Positions 6,980 to 13,116 of a DNA stretch of 14,873 bases are shown here, piece by piece; the first letter of the stretch is position 1, and every line of letters starts with the position of its first letter. Location of the stretch: positions 1 through 14,873 of the forward strand of contig DATCFY010000064.1 of assembly GCA_036509255.1 (NCBI GenBank), read 5' to 3'. Source of the DNA: RYN-230 sp036509255. Its GTDB lineage: Bacteria > Actinomycetota > Actinomycetes > Streptosporangiales > Streptosporangiaceae. The notes beneath the pieces were generated by a model. That model saw only the letters and a program-made list of their open reading frames with translations. It ran no database searches and was not told where the DNA came from. A program made the position numbers and the translations under genes.

Positions 6980-7777
6980 TCAGCGGCTCCCTTCCCCGCC
7001 GGAGCCCGAGCCCGAGCCCGAGCCCGAGCCGGGCTCGGGCTCGGCGTCGGCACGAGGGCCAGCGCCAGGATCGGGGTCAGCGCCGGGATGGGCGGCGGCC
7101 GCTGTCTGCGTGACAGCTCCCACCACTGGCGCGGACCAGCCGGCCGCCTCGTAGAGCTCAGCCGCCAGGCCAGCCGGGAATTCCCCGGTGCGGGTCCAGT
7201 GGTCCCACTCCTTCATGAGCGGGAATGAGCCGTCCTGGAGTTCCCGCACCAGGCTCCGCACCCAGGCCAGCTCGGCTTCCCCGATGGCCAGGTGGTATTC
7301 GTTTTCGATCAGGAACAGGCGTGGAAGCCAGGTCAACTGGGCGATCTCGGCCCGTTCCTGCGCGAGGGCCTGCTCCAGGGCTTCCACCCGGCGCTCGAGG
7401 ACGTCGCGTGCCTGGCCCGGGTTGAGCACCGCGATCTCCGCAAGCGCCGCCTCGAACTGCGGATACTCCTTGACGGGAGTACCGAGCAGTTCGGTGAGCC
7501 AGTCCTCCAGCTCTGCGCGGCCCGGCTCGGTGAGGCGGTACACGGTGCGCTCGGGGCGCCGTCCCTCGCGGCTGGCCTCCATCGCCTCGATGAGGCCGTG
7601 CTTGGCCAGGTTGTCGACCACCGTGTACAGGGAGCCGTAGTTCAGCTTGATGCTGCGTTCCTTGCCCTGCGAGCGCATGGTGGCTGCCATCTCGTACGGA
7701 TGCATCGGGCGCTCGCGGAGCGTGGACAGCACGGCGAGGGCCAGGGGATTGGACACTCTCCGCCGCTTGCCTGCCAT
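6980..7777 (-). CDS. PadR-family transcriptional repressor with a low-complexity tail
   Basis: PadR proteins are winged-helix repressors that release DNA on binding small, often toxic, ligands; many control adjacent drug exporters. The 265-residue protein has the PadR DNA-binding domain at about 10-83 (PLALAVLSTLRERPMHPYEM, then LNYGSLYTVVDNLAKHGLI, and a wing EGRRPERTVYRLT). A helical C-terminal dimerisation domain follows at about 100-210, and is consistent with the long two-domain PadR type. The last 40 residues are Pro/Gly/Asp/Glu/Ser-rich and end in a GS-dipeptide run encoded by a hexamer repeat. The ATG at 7777 is chosen; a TTG immediately before it is less likely. The Shine-Dalgarno is weak. 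It lies 176 bp upstream of the DrrAB-like exporter on the same strand, so control of that exporter is likely. A dyad overlapping its own -10 suggests autoregulation. Confidence 0.92.
   Translation of the reverse strand: MAGKRRRVSNPLALAVLSTLRERPMHPYEMAATMRSQGKERSIKLNYGSLYTVVDNLAKHGLIEAMEASREGRRPERTVYRLTEPGRAELEDWLTELLGTPVKEYPQFEAALAEIAVLNPGQARDVLERRVEALEQALAQERAEIAQLTWLPRLFLIENEYHLAIGEAELAWVRSLVRELQDGSFPLMKEWDHWTRTGEFPAGLAAELYEAAGWSAPVVGAVTQTAAAAHPGADPDPGAGPRADAEPEPGSGSGSGSGSGGEGSR
7002..7044. repeat. GAGCCC hexamer minisatellite with inverted copies, in the padR 3' end
   Basis: Four exact GAGCCC units (7002-7025) and a partial fifth (7026-7030) are followed by two inverted units, GGGCTC twice (7031-7042). 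The junction creates a 13-bp perfect inverted repeat (7018-7030 against 7032-7044) around a single G at 7031. On the minus strand the direct copies encode the Gly-Ser run at the PadR C-terminus and the inverted copies encode EPEP. Unit length is two codons, so copy-number change would alter tail length without a frameshift. Confidence 0.9.
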
Positions 7778-7803
7778 CAAGACCGCCTGCTTCTCCGTCT
7801 CCG

Positions 7804-7823
7804 TATATCCGTAGCCGAGTATA
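7804..7823. promoter_or_regulatory. Candidate PadR operator dyad
   Basis: The 20-bp interrupted dyad has the form TATA-N2-CG-N4-CG-N2-TATA. It overlaps the -10 hexamer of the padR promoter on the minus strand. Its position and the A+T-rich half-site ends resemble known PadR operators. Its right half (GCCGAGTAT, 7814-7822) is repeated upstream of the exporter genes. Binding is inferred, not shown. Confidence 0.4.
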
Positions 7824-7847
7824 GGGAGGGACGTGTCTGGACCGCAA
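7818..7847 (-). promoter_or_regulatory. Candidate padR promoter
   Basis: On the minus strand, TTGCGG (7847-7842) and TATACT (7823-7818) are separated by 18 bases, which is a good match to a vegetative sigma-factor promoter. Transcription would start near 7811 and leave a leader of about 34 bases before the padR ATG at 7777. The -10 box overlaps the dyad at 7804-7823, a repressible arrangement. Confidence 0.5.
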
Positions 7848-7864
7848 GCGTTATATCGCGAGTT

Positions 7865-9037
7865 TTACTGCCCGGCGCGTTCCGGCCCGGCGGGGCGGGC
7901 CAGCCCGAGGAAGCGCCGCACGTCCTCCGCGTCGGCTTCCAGGGCCCGGCGGTGCGCGTCGCTGACCTCCTCCAGCAGGGTCAGCGAGACCTGGTCGCCC
8001 GGCAGCCTCCAGGTGCCGACCGCGCGGCCGTCCACCAAGGCAAACGAGCGGAACATGCCACCCTGGATGATCTCCGGCTCGTGCCGGCCCAGTACCGCCG
8101 TGCGGGACTGCCAGCCGTGCAGCAGCGGGTCGAACACGCCGAGCAGCCGCGGCGGCGGGAGCAACGGCCCCGGCCCAGCCTCCAGCCTGCCCCGGTTGCC
8201 GTGGCCGGCCCGGCCGGTCCCGTCCGCCGTGTGGGCCAGCCGCACCAGGCCGTCTTCGCCCTCGTCCAGTTCGTTCGCGATGTCCCGCAGCGCCCGGCGG
8301 GCGTCGCGCAGCGGCAGGCCGGCCCATTTCGCCAGATCCCGGTCGCTAGCCGGGGAGTGGCCGGCCAGATAACGGCGGGCCAGCCAGCCCAGCGCCGCGT
8401 CCGGGTCGGGTGTGGCGGACGGCGCGCCCAGCCAGTCCCGGGCCAGCACGTGAGCGTGCTGCTTGCCGATCATGGGCCCGCGCACCGAGATGCCCCGCAG
8501 CGAGGCCAGGAACAGCAGGAACACCAGCGCCTGCCCCTCAGTCCGCACCCCGGCCGACTGCAGCCGGGCGGCCAGCTGGGCGCGGGTCAGCGGGCCGTCG
8601 CTGGTGAGGAAGCGCTCGATCAGCGCGGCCGCCCGGTCCGCCTCGGCGGGCGAGATGCCCTCCTGCGCGAGCCGGCGGCCGCAGGCCGTCTCCAGCTGCG
8701 GGGTGGTGAGCTGGTGCAGCGGCCAGTAGTCCGCACTGCGCACCATGTGCAGGGTGCCGCGGTTCAGCCAGCTGATCACCAGCGACCGGTCCACGGTGAG
8801 CGCGTGATCGATGTCCGCCGCGGATAGCCCCTGGCTGCGGACCCGGACGGCCAGCCTGGCCCCGCGCGGATCCTGGCCCTGGATGGCCAGCAACCGCTCG
8901 GCGACCTCCTCGGCGCGGCCCGCAGGCGGCCCGGACAGCAGCTGCGCGGCGGCCCGCTCAGCGGTCAGACCGTCCGGGCCGGCGGCGGTCTGGGCCTGGC
9001 CCGCGCTGACGCCCGCCGGCGCGGCTGAGTTCGTCAT
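7865..9037 (-). CDS. HTH_42 winged-helix protein, possible AlkZ-type DNA glycosylase
   Basis: The 390-residue protein looks like the HTH_42 (YcaQ/AlkZ) superfamily of winged-helix proteins. Characterised members excise bulky alkylated or crosslinked bases and can protect antibiotic producers. Residues 45-110 carry the family pattern VAERLLAIQGQDPRGARLAVR and ISWLNRGTLHMVRSADYW. Gln53-x-Gln55 (bases 8881-8873) lies where AlkZ enzymes have a catalytic QxQ and YcaQ enzymes a QxD. The C-terminal part includes GVFDPLLHGWQSR and VDGRAVGTWRL, typical of the terminal beta domain. The ATG at 9037 has AGGA about 7 bases upstream. The gene is co-oriented with padR 87 bp downstream, and padR has its own promoter. 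Many actinobacterial relatives are annotated only as winged-helix DNA-binding proteins; glycosylase activity is inference. Confidence 0.85.
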   Translation of the reverse strand: MTNSAAPAGVSAGQAQTAAGPDGLTAERAAAQLLSGPPAGRAEEVAERLLAIQGQDPRGARLAVRVRSQGLSAADIDHALTVDRSLVISWLNRGTLHMVRSADYWPLHQLTTPQLETACGRRLAQEGISPAEADRAAALIERFLTSDGPLTRAQLAARLQSAGVRTEGQALVFLLFLASLRGISVRGPMIGKQHAHVLARDWLGAPSATPDPDAALGWLARRYLAGHSPASDRDLAKWAGLPLRDARRALRDIANELDEGEDGLVRLAHTADGTGRAGHGNRGRLEAGPGPLLPPPRLLGVFDPLLHGWQSRTAVLGRHEPEIIQGGMFRSFALVDGRAVGTWRLPGDQVSLTLLEEVSDAHRRALEADAEDVRRFLGLARPAGPERAGQ

Positions 9038-9146
9038 CCCCTGATCCTGCCATCAGCTACCGACGGGACCGGGCTGGTGCGGGCTTCTTAGCTGGGACCC
9101 CGGCCTCGGCGCACGGCCGCGGCGGCTGGTGCGAAAGGATGATCGC

Positions 9147-9665
9147 ATGACCGCACCAGTCACCCCGGTCGAGGTCCGGGTGGCGCGTGCCTCCGACGAG
9201 GCGCAGCTGGCCCGGCTGGACAGGATCTCGTGGTCGCCGCGGAGCGGATTCCCGTCGGTGATCCAGCAGGCGGGGTCGGTCTTCTTCCTCACCGAGAGCC
9301 CGCCCCAGGCCTTCCTGGTCGGCGTGATCGACGGGGCGGTGGTCGGGTACATCCGGCTCGGTTCCCCCCTGCCACTGCCGGAGAACGCGCACGTGGTCGG
9401 CGTGCTGGGACTAGCGGTGGCGCCGGAGGCGCGGCGCAGGGGAGTGGCCACGGCATTGCTGACCGCGGCCGAGGAACGGGCCCGGGCCCGCGGCGGCCGC
9501 AAGCTGAGCCTGCGGACGTTCAGCACGAACCCGTACGCGATCAGCCTGTATACCCGGTTCGGCTTCCAGCGCGAGGGGGTGCTGCGGGCCGAGTTCCTGA
9601 TCGAGGGCCAGTACGTCGATGACGTCTTGCTGGCCAAGTACCTGACCGGCCTGCCCCCGGACTAG
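9147..9665 (+). CDS. GNAT-family N-acetyltransferase
   Basis: GNAT enzymes transfer an acetyl group from acetyl-CoA to an amine on a small molecule, antibiotic or protein. The 172-residue protein is a single GNAT domain. It has the beta4/pyrophosphate-loop segment VLGLAVAPEARRRGVATALL (86-105), where Arg96-x-x-Gly99-x-Ala101 fits the acetyl-CoA-binding motif. Next comes LSLRTFSTNPYAISLYTRFGFQ (120-141), whose Tyr135 and GF ending are typical of the C-terminal half. The ATG at 9147 is chosen because AAAGGA (9134-9139) is 7 bases upstream; a GTG at 9129 would overlap that site. It is divergent from the HTH_42 gene across 109 bp and convergent with the broken dehydrogenase. The substrate cannot be deduced. 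It is not specifically RimI-like. Confidence 0.9.
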   Translation: MTAPVTPVEVRVARASDEAQLARLDRISWSPRSGFPSVIQQAGSVFFLTESPPQAFLVGVIDGAVVGYIRLGSPLPLPENAHVVGVLGLAVAPEARRRGVATALLTAAEERARARGGRKLSLRTFSTNPYAISLYTRFGFQREGVLRAEFLIEGQYVDDVLLAKYLTGLPPD

Positions 9666-9713
9666 GCCACGCCCGGCACCAGGTCCAGGCCCTGCCTGCG
9701 GCCCAGCCCGACC

Positions 9714-10447
9714 TCACCACTTCAGGGCCCCGTCGTCGTCGAAGACGCCACCCGTCGGCCCGTCCTCGCCCAGCGTGGCGAGCCTGATGGCGATGGCCGC
9801 ACCCTGCTCTGGCGTTCTGGTGCCGCGGAAACCGTTGAAATCGGTGGCCACGTGCCCGGGTGCCGCGCCGTTGACCTTGACCGGGGTGCCGGCCAGTTCC
9901 GGCGCGTAATCGACGGTGATGGCGTTGAGAGCGGTCTTGGAGCTGGAATACGCCATGGAGGGCTGCCCCGCCCACGCTCCTTCCTCCGCCGAGCGGCCCG
10001 CGCTTGCTGGTCACGTTCACGATGCGCCCCGCGGGCGCGTTGAGCAGCCAGGGCAGCAGGGCGTTGGTCACAGTGACGACCGCGAACACGTTCGTCTCGT
10101 AGGCATACCGCAGATCGTCCGCGGTCTCCTCGGACGGCTTGTGGTAACCGGCGTTGACGCCTGCGTTGTTCACCAGCACGTCCAGGCGGCCGAACTCCCC
10201 GCCGATCATCTCCGCGGCCGCCTGGACCGAGCCCGGGTCGGTCACGTTCAGCATGACCAGCCGGATGTCGCCGGCGCCGGCCAGGGCCAGGCCGGTCAGG
10301 TCAGCGACGGCCCGGGCCCCGCGGGCCGGGCCCCGCGCGCCGGGTCGCGCGCGCCGAGGAACACGGTCAGGCCGGCCCGGGCCAGCCCCGCGGCTATGGC
10401 CTTGCCGATGCCCTGTTGCCGCCGGTCACCAGCGCGACACGCTCCAT
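9714..10447 (-). pseudogene. Short-chain dehydrogenase/reductase (SDR) with three frameshifts
   Basis: Joining three frame changes restores a full-length classical SDR of about 243 residues with cofactor loop, NAG motif and active-site tyrosine. It starts at ATG 10447 (MERVALVTGGNRG). A base is missing at the run near 10411-10413, before GIGKAIAAGLARAGLTVFLGARD. A second base is missing in the G/C-only stretch 10311-10337, before DLTGLALAGAGDIRLV and the structural motif LVNNAGVN. A base is extra near 9988-9998, between GRIVNVTSKRG and GAWAGQPSMAYSSSK, which contains the catalytic YxxxK. The end matches the SDR pattern VNGAAPGHVATDF, finishing at TGA 9716-9714. All catalytic motifs survive, so the gene is either a young pseudogene or affected by base-count errors in G/C runs. 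An NAD(P)-dependent carbonyl reductase is likely for the intact form. Confidence 0.85.
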
Positions 10448-10871
10448 GGGAACCAAGCGCCTGTCGCCCGCGGAGCTCGAGGTGTGGCACGCCTGGAAGC
10501 AGTCGGCTGACCGCATCCGGCACCGGGTGGCCCGGGACATCGCGGCGGCGACCGGCCTGTCCGACCCCGACTACGGCGTCCTGTCCCGGCTGGCCGATCT
10601 CGGCGGCGGCCAGCTCCGCCAGCAGGACCTGGCGGACTCGATGGACTGGGACAAGAGCCGCCTGTCCCACCATCTGACCCGGATGCAGCAGCGCGGGCTG
10701 GTCGAACGCCGCCCCGCGGACGGCACCGTGACCGTCCACCTCACCGGGGCCGGGCGCGCCGCACTGGCCGAGGCGGTGCCGGTGCATGCGGCCGCGGTCC
10801 GTCGGCATCTGCTTAGCCGTCTCAGCCGCGAGCAGCAGCGGGCCATCACCGGCCTGACTGCGGACGAGTGA
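10446..10871 (+). CDS. MarR-family transcriptional regulator
   Basis: MarR proteins are dimeric winged-helix regulators that often sense phenolic or antibiotic ligands and control divergent genes. The 141-residue protein has the usual size. It has an N-terminal dimerisation helix (8-35), the YGVLSRLADLGGGQLRQQDLADSM helix region (43-66), a recognition helix DKSRLSHHLTRMQQRGLV (69-86), and a wing ERRPADGTVTVHLT (87-100) ending in TGAGRAAL. The start codon at 10446 overlaps the opposite-strand SDR start inside CCATGG, and no Shine-Dalgarno is visible. Translation may be leaderless or may begin at another codon (a TTG at 10416 is in frame). The broken divergent SDR is its most likely target, through a shared control region inside the two coding starts. 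A G+C hairpin follows the stop. Confidence 0.9.
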   Translation: MGTKRLSPAELEVWHAWKQSADRIRHRVARDIAAATGLSDPDYGVLSRLADLGGGQLRQQDLADSMDWDKSRLSHHLTRMQQRGLVERRPADGTVTVHLTGAGRAALAEAVPVHAAAVRRHLLSRLSREQQRAITGLTADE

Positions 10872-10886
10872 TCCCCGGCGGGCAAT

Positions 10887-10907
10887 CGCCCCGGTAATGG
10901 CCGGGCG
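10887..10907 (+). terminator. Candidate hairpin terminator after the MarR gene
   Basis: CGCCCCGG (10887-10894) pairs with CCGGGCG (10901-10907) with one bulged C and the loop TAATGG. It lies 16 bases after the MarR stop and before the A+T-rich promoter island of the methyltransferase. No U-tract follows, so the call is tentative. Confidence 0.3.
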
Positions 10908-10910
10908 GAC

Positions 10911-10990
10911 TGCTAATGACGCGCAATTGTCATTCGAATATGCTTCCGAAATTTCTATTTGTGTGGTATTGTAAAGGAAATTAGCGGCTA
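10911..10990 (+). promoter_or_regulatory. A+T-rich promoter island upstream of the methyltransferase
   Basis: Only 30 of these 80 bases are G or C, in marked contrast to the flanking genes. The best core seen is TTCCGA (10944-10949), 17 bases, then TATTGT (10967-10972), with a start near 10979. TTGTCA (10927-10932) with TTCTAT (10953-10958) is a poorer alternative with a 20-base spacer. Two 8-bp palindromes, ATTCGAAT (10932-10939) and GAAATTTC (10948-10955), cover the -35 area and could be regulator sites. This may be the main promoter for the methyltransferase, peptidase, efp and nusB. Confidence 0.5.
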
Positions 10991-11001
10991 TTGTCCGCGG
11001 C

Positions 11002-11895
11002 GTGGAAAACAGTGATCTGCCCAGCCAGACGGCCCTGACCGCCGCTGCCGCGCGGGCCGCCCACCTGATCGTCGACGGCGTCCCCGTCATCTTCGCCGAT
11101 GGGCTGGCGGCTGCCCTGCTCGGCGAGCGGGCCGAGGAATTCATCAGCTATCACCGGGCGCACGGTACGCACCCGGTGCTGTCCTGCGCCCGGGCCCAGG
11201 TGCTGTGCCGGAGCCGGTCCGCCGAGGACCAGCTGGCCACCTGCGTCCGCCACGGCGTGACCCAGTATGTGATCCTCGGCGCGGGCCTCGACTCGTTCGC
11301 CTACCGCACGGGACCAGCCGGCCCGGACGTGCCCGGGCGGGTGCGGGTCTTCGAGGTCGATCACCCCGGCACCCAGCAGTGGAAACGCGAGCGGCTCGCG
11401 GCGGCCGCAATCGCCGAGCCGGACCACGTGCGCTTCGTGGCCATGGATTTCGAGGGCGACTCGCTGGCCGGCCGCCTCCGCCAGGCCGGGTTCGACCCGG
11501 CCCGGCCGGCCCTCGTCAGCTGGCTCGGCGTGACCATGTACCTCACCCAGGCCGCGATCAGCCGGACCCTGGCGGAGATCGGCGGGTTCGCGCCGGGTAC
11601 GCAGCTCATCACCGACTACATGCTGCCCGCCGTCCTGCGCGACGAGACCGGCAATACCTACGTCGAGCTCGTGGCGCCCGCGGCCGCCGAGCGCGGCGAG
11701 CCGTGGCTGTCGTTTTTTGCCCCCGGCGGCATGTCAGCCCTGCTGGAGCGGCACGGGTTCGGCCGCATCGAGCACGTCCAGCAGCGCGATTCGATCCCGG
11801 CTGTCCTGTGGGACCGGACCGACTCGCTCCGCCCAACGGTCCTGTCCGTCCTGGCCCGTGCCACCGTGACCCGGTTACAGTCGGGGCATGCCTGA
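11002..11895 (+). CDS. SAM-dependent methyltransferase (leucine carboxyl methyltransferase-like family)
   Basis: This is a class I S-adenosylmethionine-dependent methyltransferase of the LCMT-like/TIGR00027 type, which is expanded in actinomycetes and of mostly unknown substrate. The 297-residue protein has the RSRSAEDQL segment (70-78), the SAM-binding strand and loop YVILGAGLDSFAYR (89-102), the acidic strand VFEVDHPGTQQWK (116-128) and the WLGVTMYLT motif (174-182) typical of the family. The GTG at 11002 is the best in-frame start, but it has no clear Shine-Dalgarno; AAAGGA at 10973-10978 is too far upstream to serve it. The stop overlaps the peptidase start by 8 bp, so it is probably the first gene of an operon with the peptidase, efp and nusB. 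That link need not imply a shared function. Confidence 0.9.
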   Translation: MENSDLPSQTALTAAAARAAHLIVDGVPVIFADGLAAALLGERAEEFISYHRAHGTHPVLSCARAQVLCRSRSAEDQLATCVRHGVTQYVILGAGLDSFAYRTGPAGPDVPGRVRVFEVDHPGTQQWKRERLAAAAIAEPDHVRFVAMDFEGDSLAGRLRQAGFDPARPALVSWLGVTMYLTQAAISRTLAEIGGFAPGTQLITDYMLPAVLRDETGNTYVELVAPAAAERGEPWLSFFAPGGMSALLERHGFGRIEHVQQRDSIPAVLWDRTDSLRPTVLSVLARATVTRLQSGHA

Positions 11896-13069
11896 GCTTC
11901 AGCGGGCCCGGCGGGAGCGGCTCGGGCCGGTCCTGACCGCGCTCGGCGCGGACGCCGCGCTGATCACCAGTCCAGCCAACGTCCGCTACCTGACCGGCCT
12001 GGCCAGCTCCAACGCGGCCCTGCTCCTGCCCGACGCGACCCCTGGCGACGGTGTGGTCAGCGACGGTCCGCCCGGCGACGCTCCCCGCGGCGGCGGTGCT
12101 GGCGGCGGCGCCGCCGAATCCGGCGCCGGCCCCGTCCTCGCCACGGATTCCCGCTACGCGGGCACGGCCCGGGAGGCCAGCCCCGACCTCGAGATCCTTA
12201 TCGAGCGGCAGATCGAGCCGGCCCTGGCCCGCGTTGCGGCCACCCGGGGCGTGCGAAGGCTCGCGTTCGAGGCACACGAGATGACCGTGGAGCGCTACCG
12301 GGCGCTCGCCGGGGCGGTTCCCGGGACGGAGCTAGTGGCACTGGGCCGGGCCGTTGAGGAAATACGGATGGCCAAGGATGAGCAGGAAATCGCGCTGATC
12401 GCCCGGGCCTGCGAGATCACCTCGCGTGCGTTCGAGCAGATCGTGCCCCTGATCCGGCCCGGCGTGACCGAGCGCGAGCTGGCCATCTCGCTGGAGCGGG
12501 CCATGACCGACCTGGGCGCGGACGGGCTGGCTTTCGACACCATCGTGGCCAGCGGCCCGAACGGGGCCATCCCGCACCACGTGCCGTCCGCCCGGCCATT
12601 CGCGGCCGGTGACATGATCACGGTCGACTGCGGGGCCCGCTACCAGGGCTACCACGCGGACATGACCCGCACGGTGGTCCTCGGCGAGCCCGCTGACTGG
12701 CAGCGAAAGATCTACGCGCTGGTGGCCGCAGCGCAGGCCGCGGGGATCGGGGCGGCCGTGCCCGGCGCGGACGTCCGGACCGTGGACGCGGCGGCCCGCG
12801 ACCTGATCACGGAGGCCGGGCACGGTGCGCATTTCCAGCACGGGCTTGGCCACGGCGTCGGCCTTGAAGTCCACGAGGCACCGATCATGGGGTACGGCCG
12901 GACGGGTACACTCGGGGACCGGGTCCCCATCACCGTCGAACCCGGGATCTACCTCCTCGGGCGCGGCGGCGTCAGGATCGAGGACACCCTGGTGGTGCGC
13001 GCCGGGACGGGGACGGCGGCACCGCAGGAGCTACTCACCACTACCACCCGGGAACTGCTCGTCCTGTAG
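11888..13069 (+). CDS. M24B-family Xaa-Pro peptidase (aminopeptidase P / prolidase type)
   Basis: This dimetal peptidase cleaves the bond between an N-terminal residue and proline, or Xaa-Pro dipeptides, in the cytosol. The 393-residue protein has a creatinase-like N-domain (about 1-145) and a pita-bread catalytic domain (about 155-393). The five expected metal ligands can be assigned: Asp247 and Asp258 (DCGARYQGYHAD), His322 (HGLGHGVGLEVHE), Glu351 (TVEPGIYL) and Glu365 (VRIEDT). Residues 49-82 form a Gly/Pro/Asp-rich insertion in the N-domain, between LLLP and VLATDSRY, which most relatives lack. The ATG at 11888 overlaps the methyltransferase stop by 8 bp; the Shine-Dalgarno is weak, consistent with coupling. 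The gene precedes efp and nusB, a common actinomycete order. I cannot separate pepP from pepQ activity. Confidence 0.94.
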   Translation: MPELQRARRERLGPVLTALGADAALITSPANVRYLTGLASSNAALLLPDATPGDGVVSDGPPGDAPRGGGAGGGAAESGAGPVLATDSRYAGTAREASPDLEILIERQIEPALARVAATRGVRRLAFEAHEMTVERYRALAGAVPGTELVALGRAVEEIRMAKDEQEIALIARACEITSRAFEQIVPLIRPGVTERELAISLERAMTDLGADGLAFDTIVASGPNGAIPHHVPSARPFAAGDMITVDCGARYQGYHADMTRTVVLGEPADWQRKIYALVAAAQAAGIGAAVPGADVRTVDAAARDLITEAGHGAHFQHGLGHGVGLEVHEAPIMGYGRTGTLGDRVPITVEPGIYLLGRGGVRIEDTLVVRAGTGTAAPQELLTTTTRELLVL

Positions 13070-13116
13070 CCGGCTATCGGCGGCGGGGCGCACCCGCACG
13101 CAGGAGACACGCAGAC

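Noticed and set aside
7292..8827. A long open frame (over 500 codons) on the plus strand antisense to padR and the HTH_42 gene
   Set aside because: It has no family pattern, is Arg/Gln/Pro-rich, and lies opposite two genes with clear family motifs. Long antisense frames are usual in DNA of this G+C content.
9714..10447. Programmed ribosomal frameshifting in the SDR gene
   Set aside because: Three separate shifts of mixed direction, without slippery heptamers or spaced stimulatory structures, do not fit a programmed mechanism.
10984..10998. GCGG...CCGC mini-hairpin before the methyltransferase start as a riboswitch
   Set aside because: The stem is only four base pairs and no known riboswitch core is seen.
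10446..11144. An open frame on the minus strand antisense to the MarR gene that runs into the SDR
   Set aside because: Only its last 40 or so residues match the SDR, as expected from the first frameshift. The rest is the shadow of the MarR gene and the methyltransferase 5' end.
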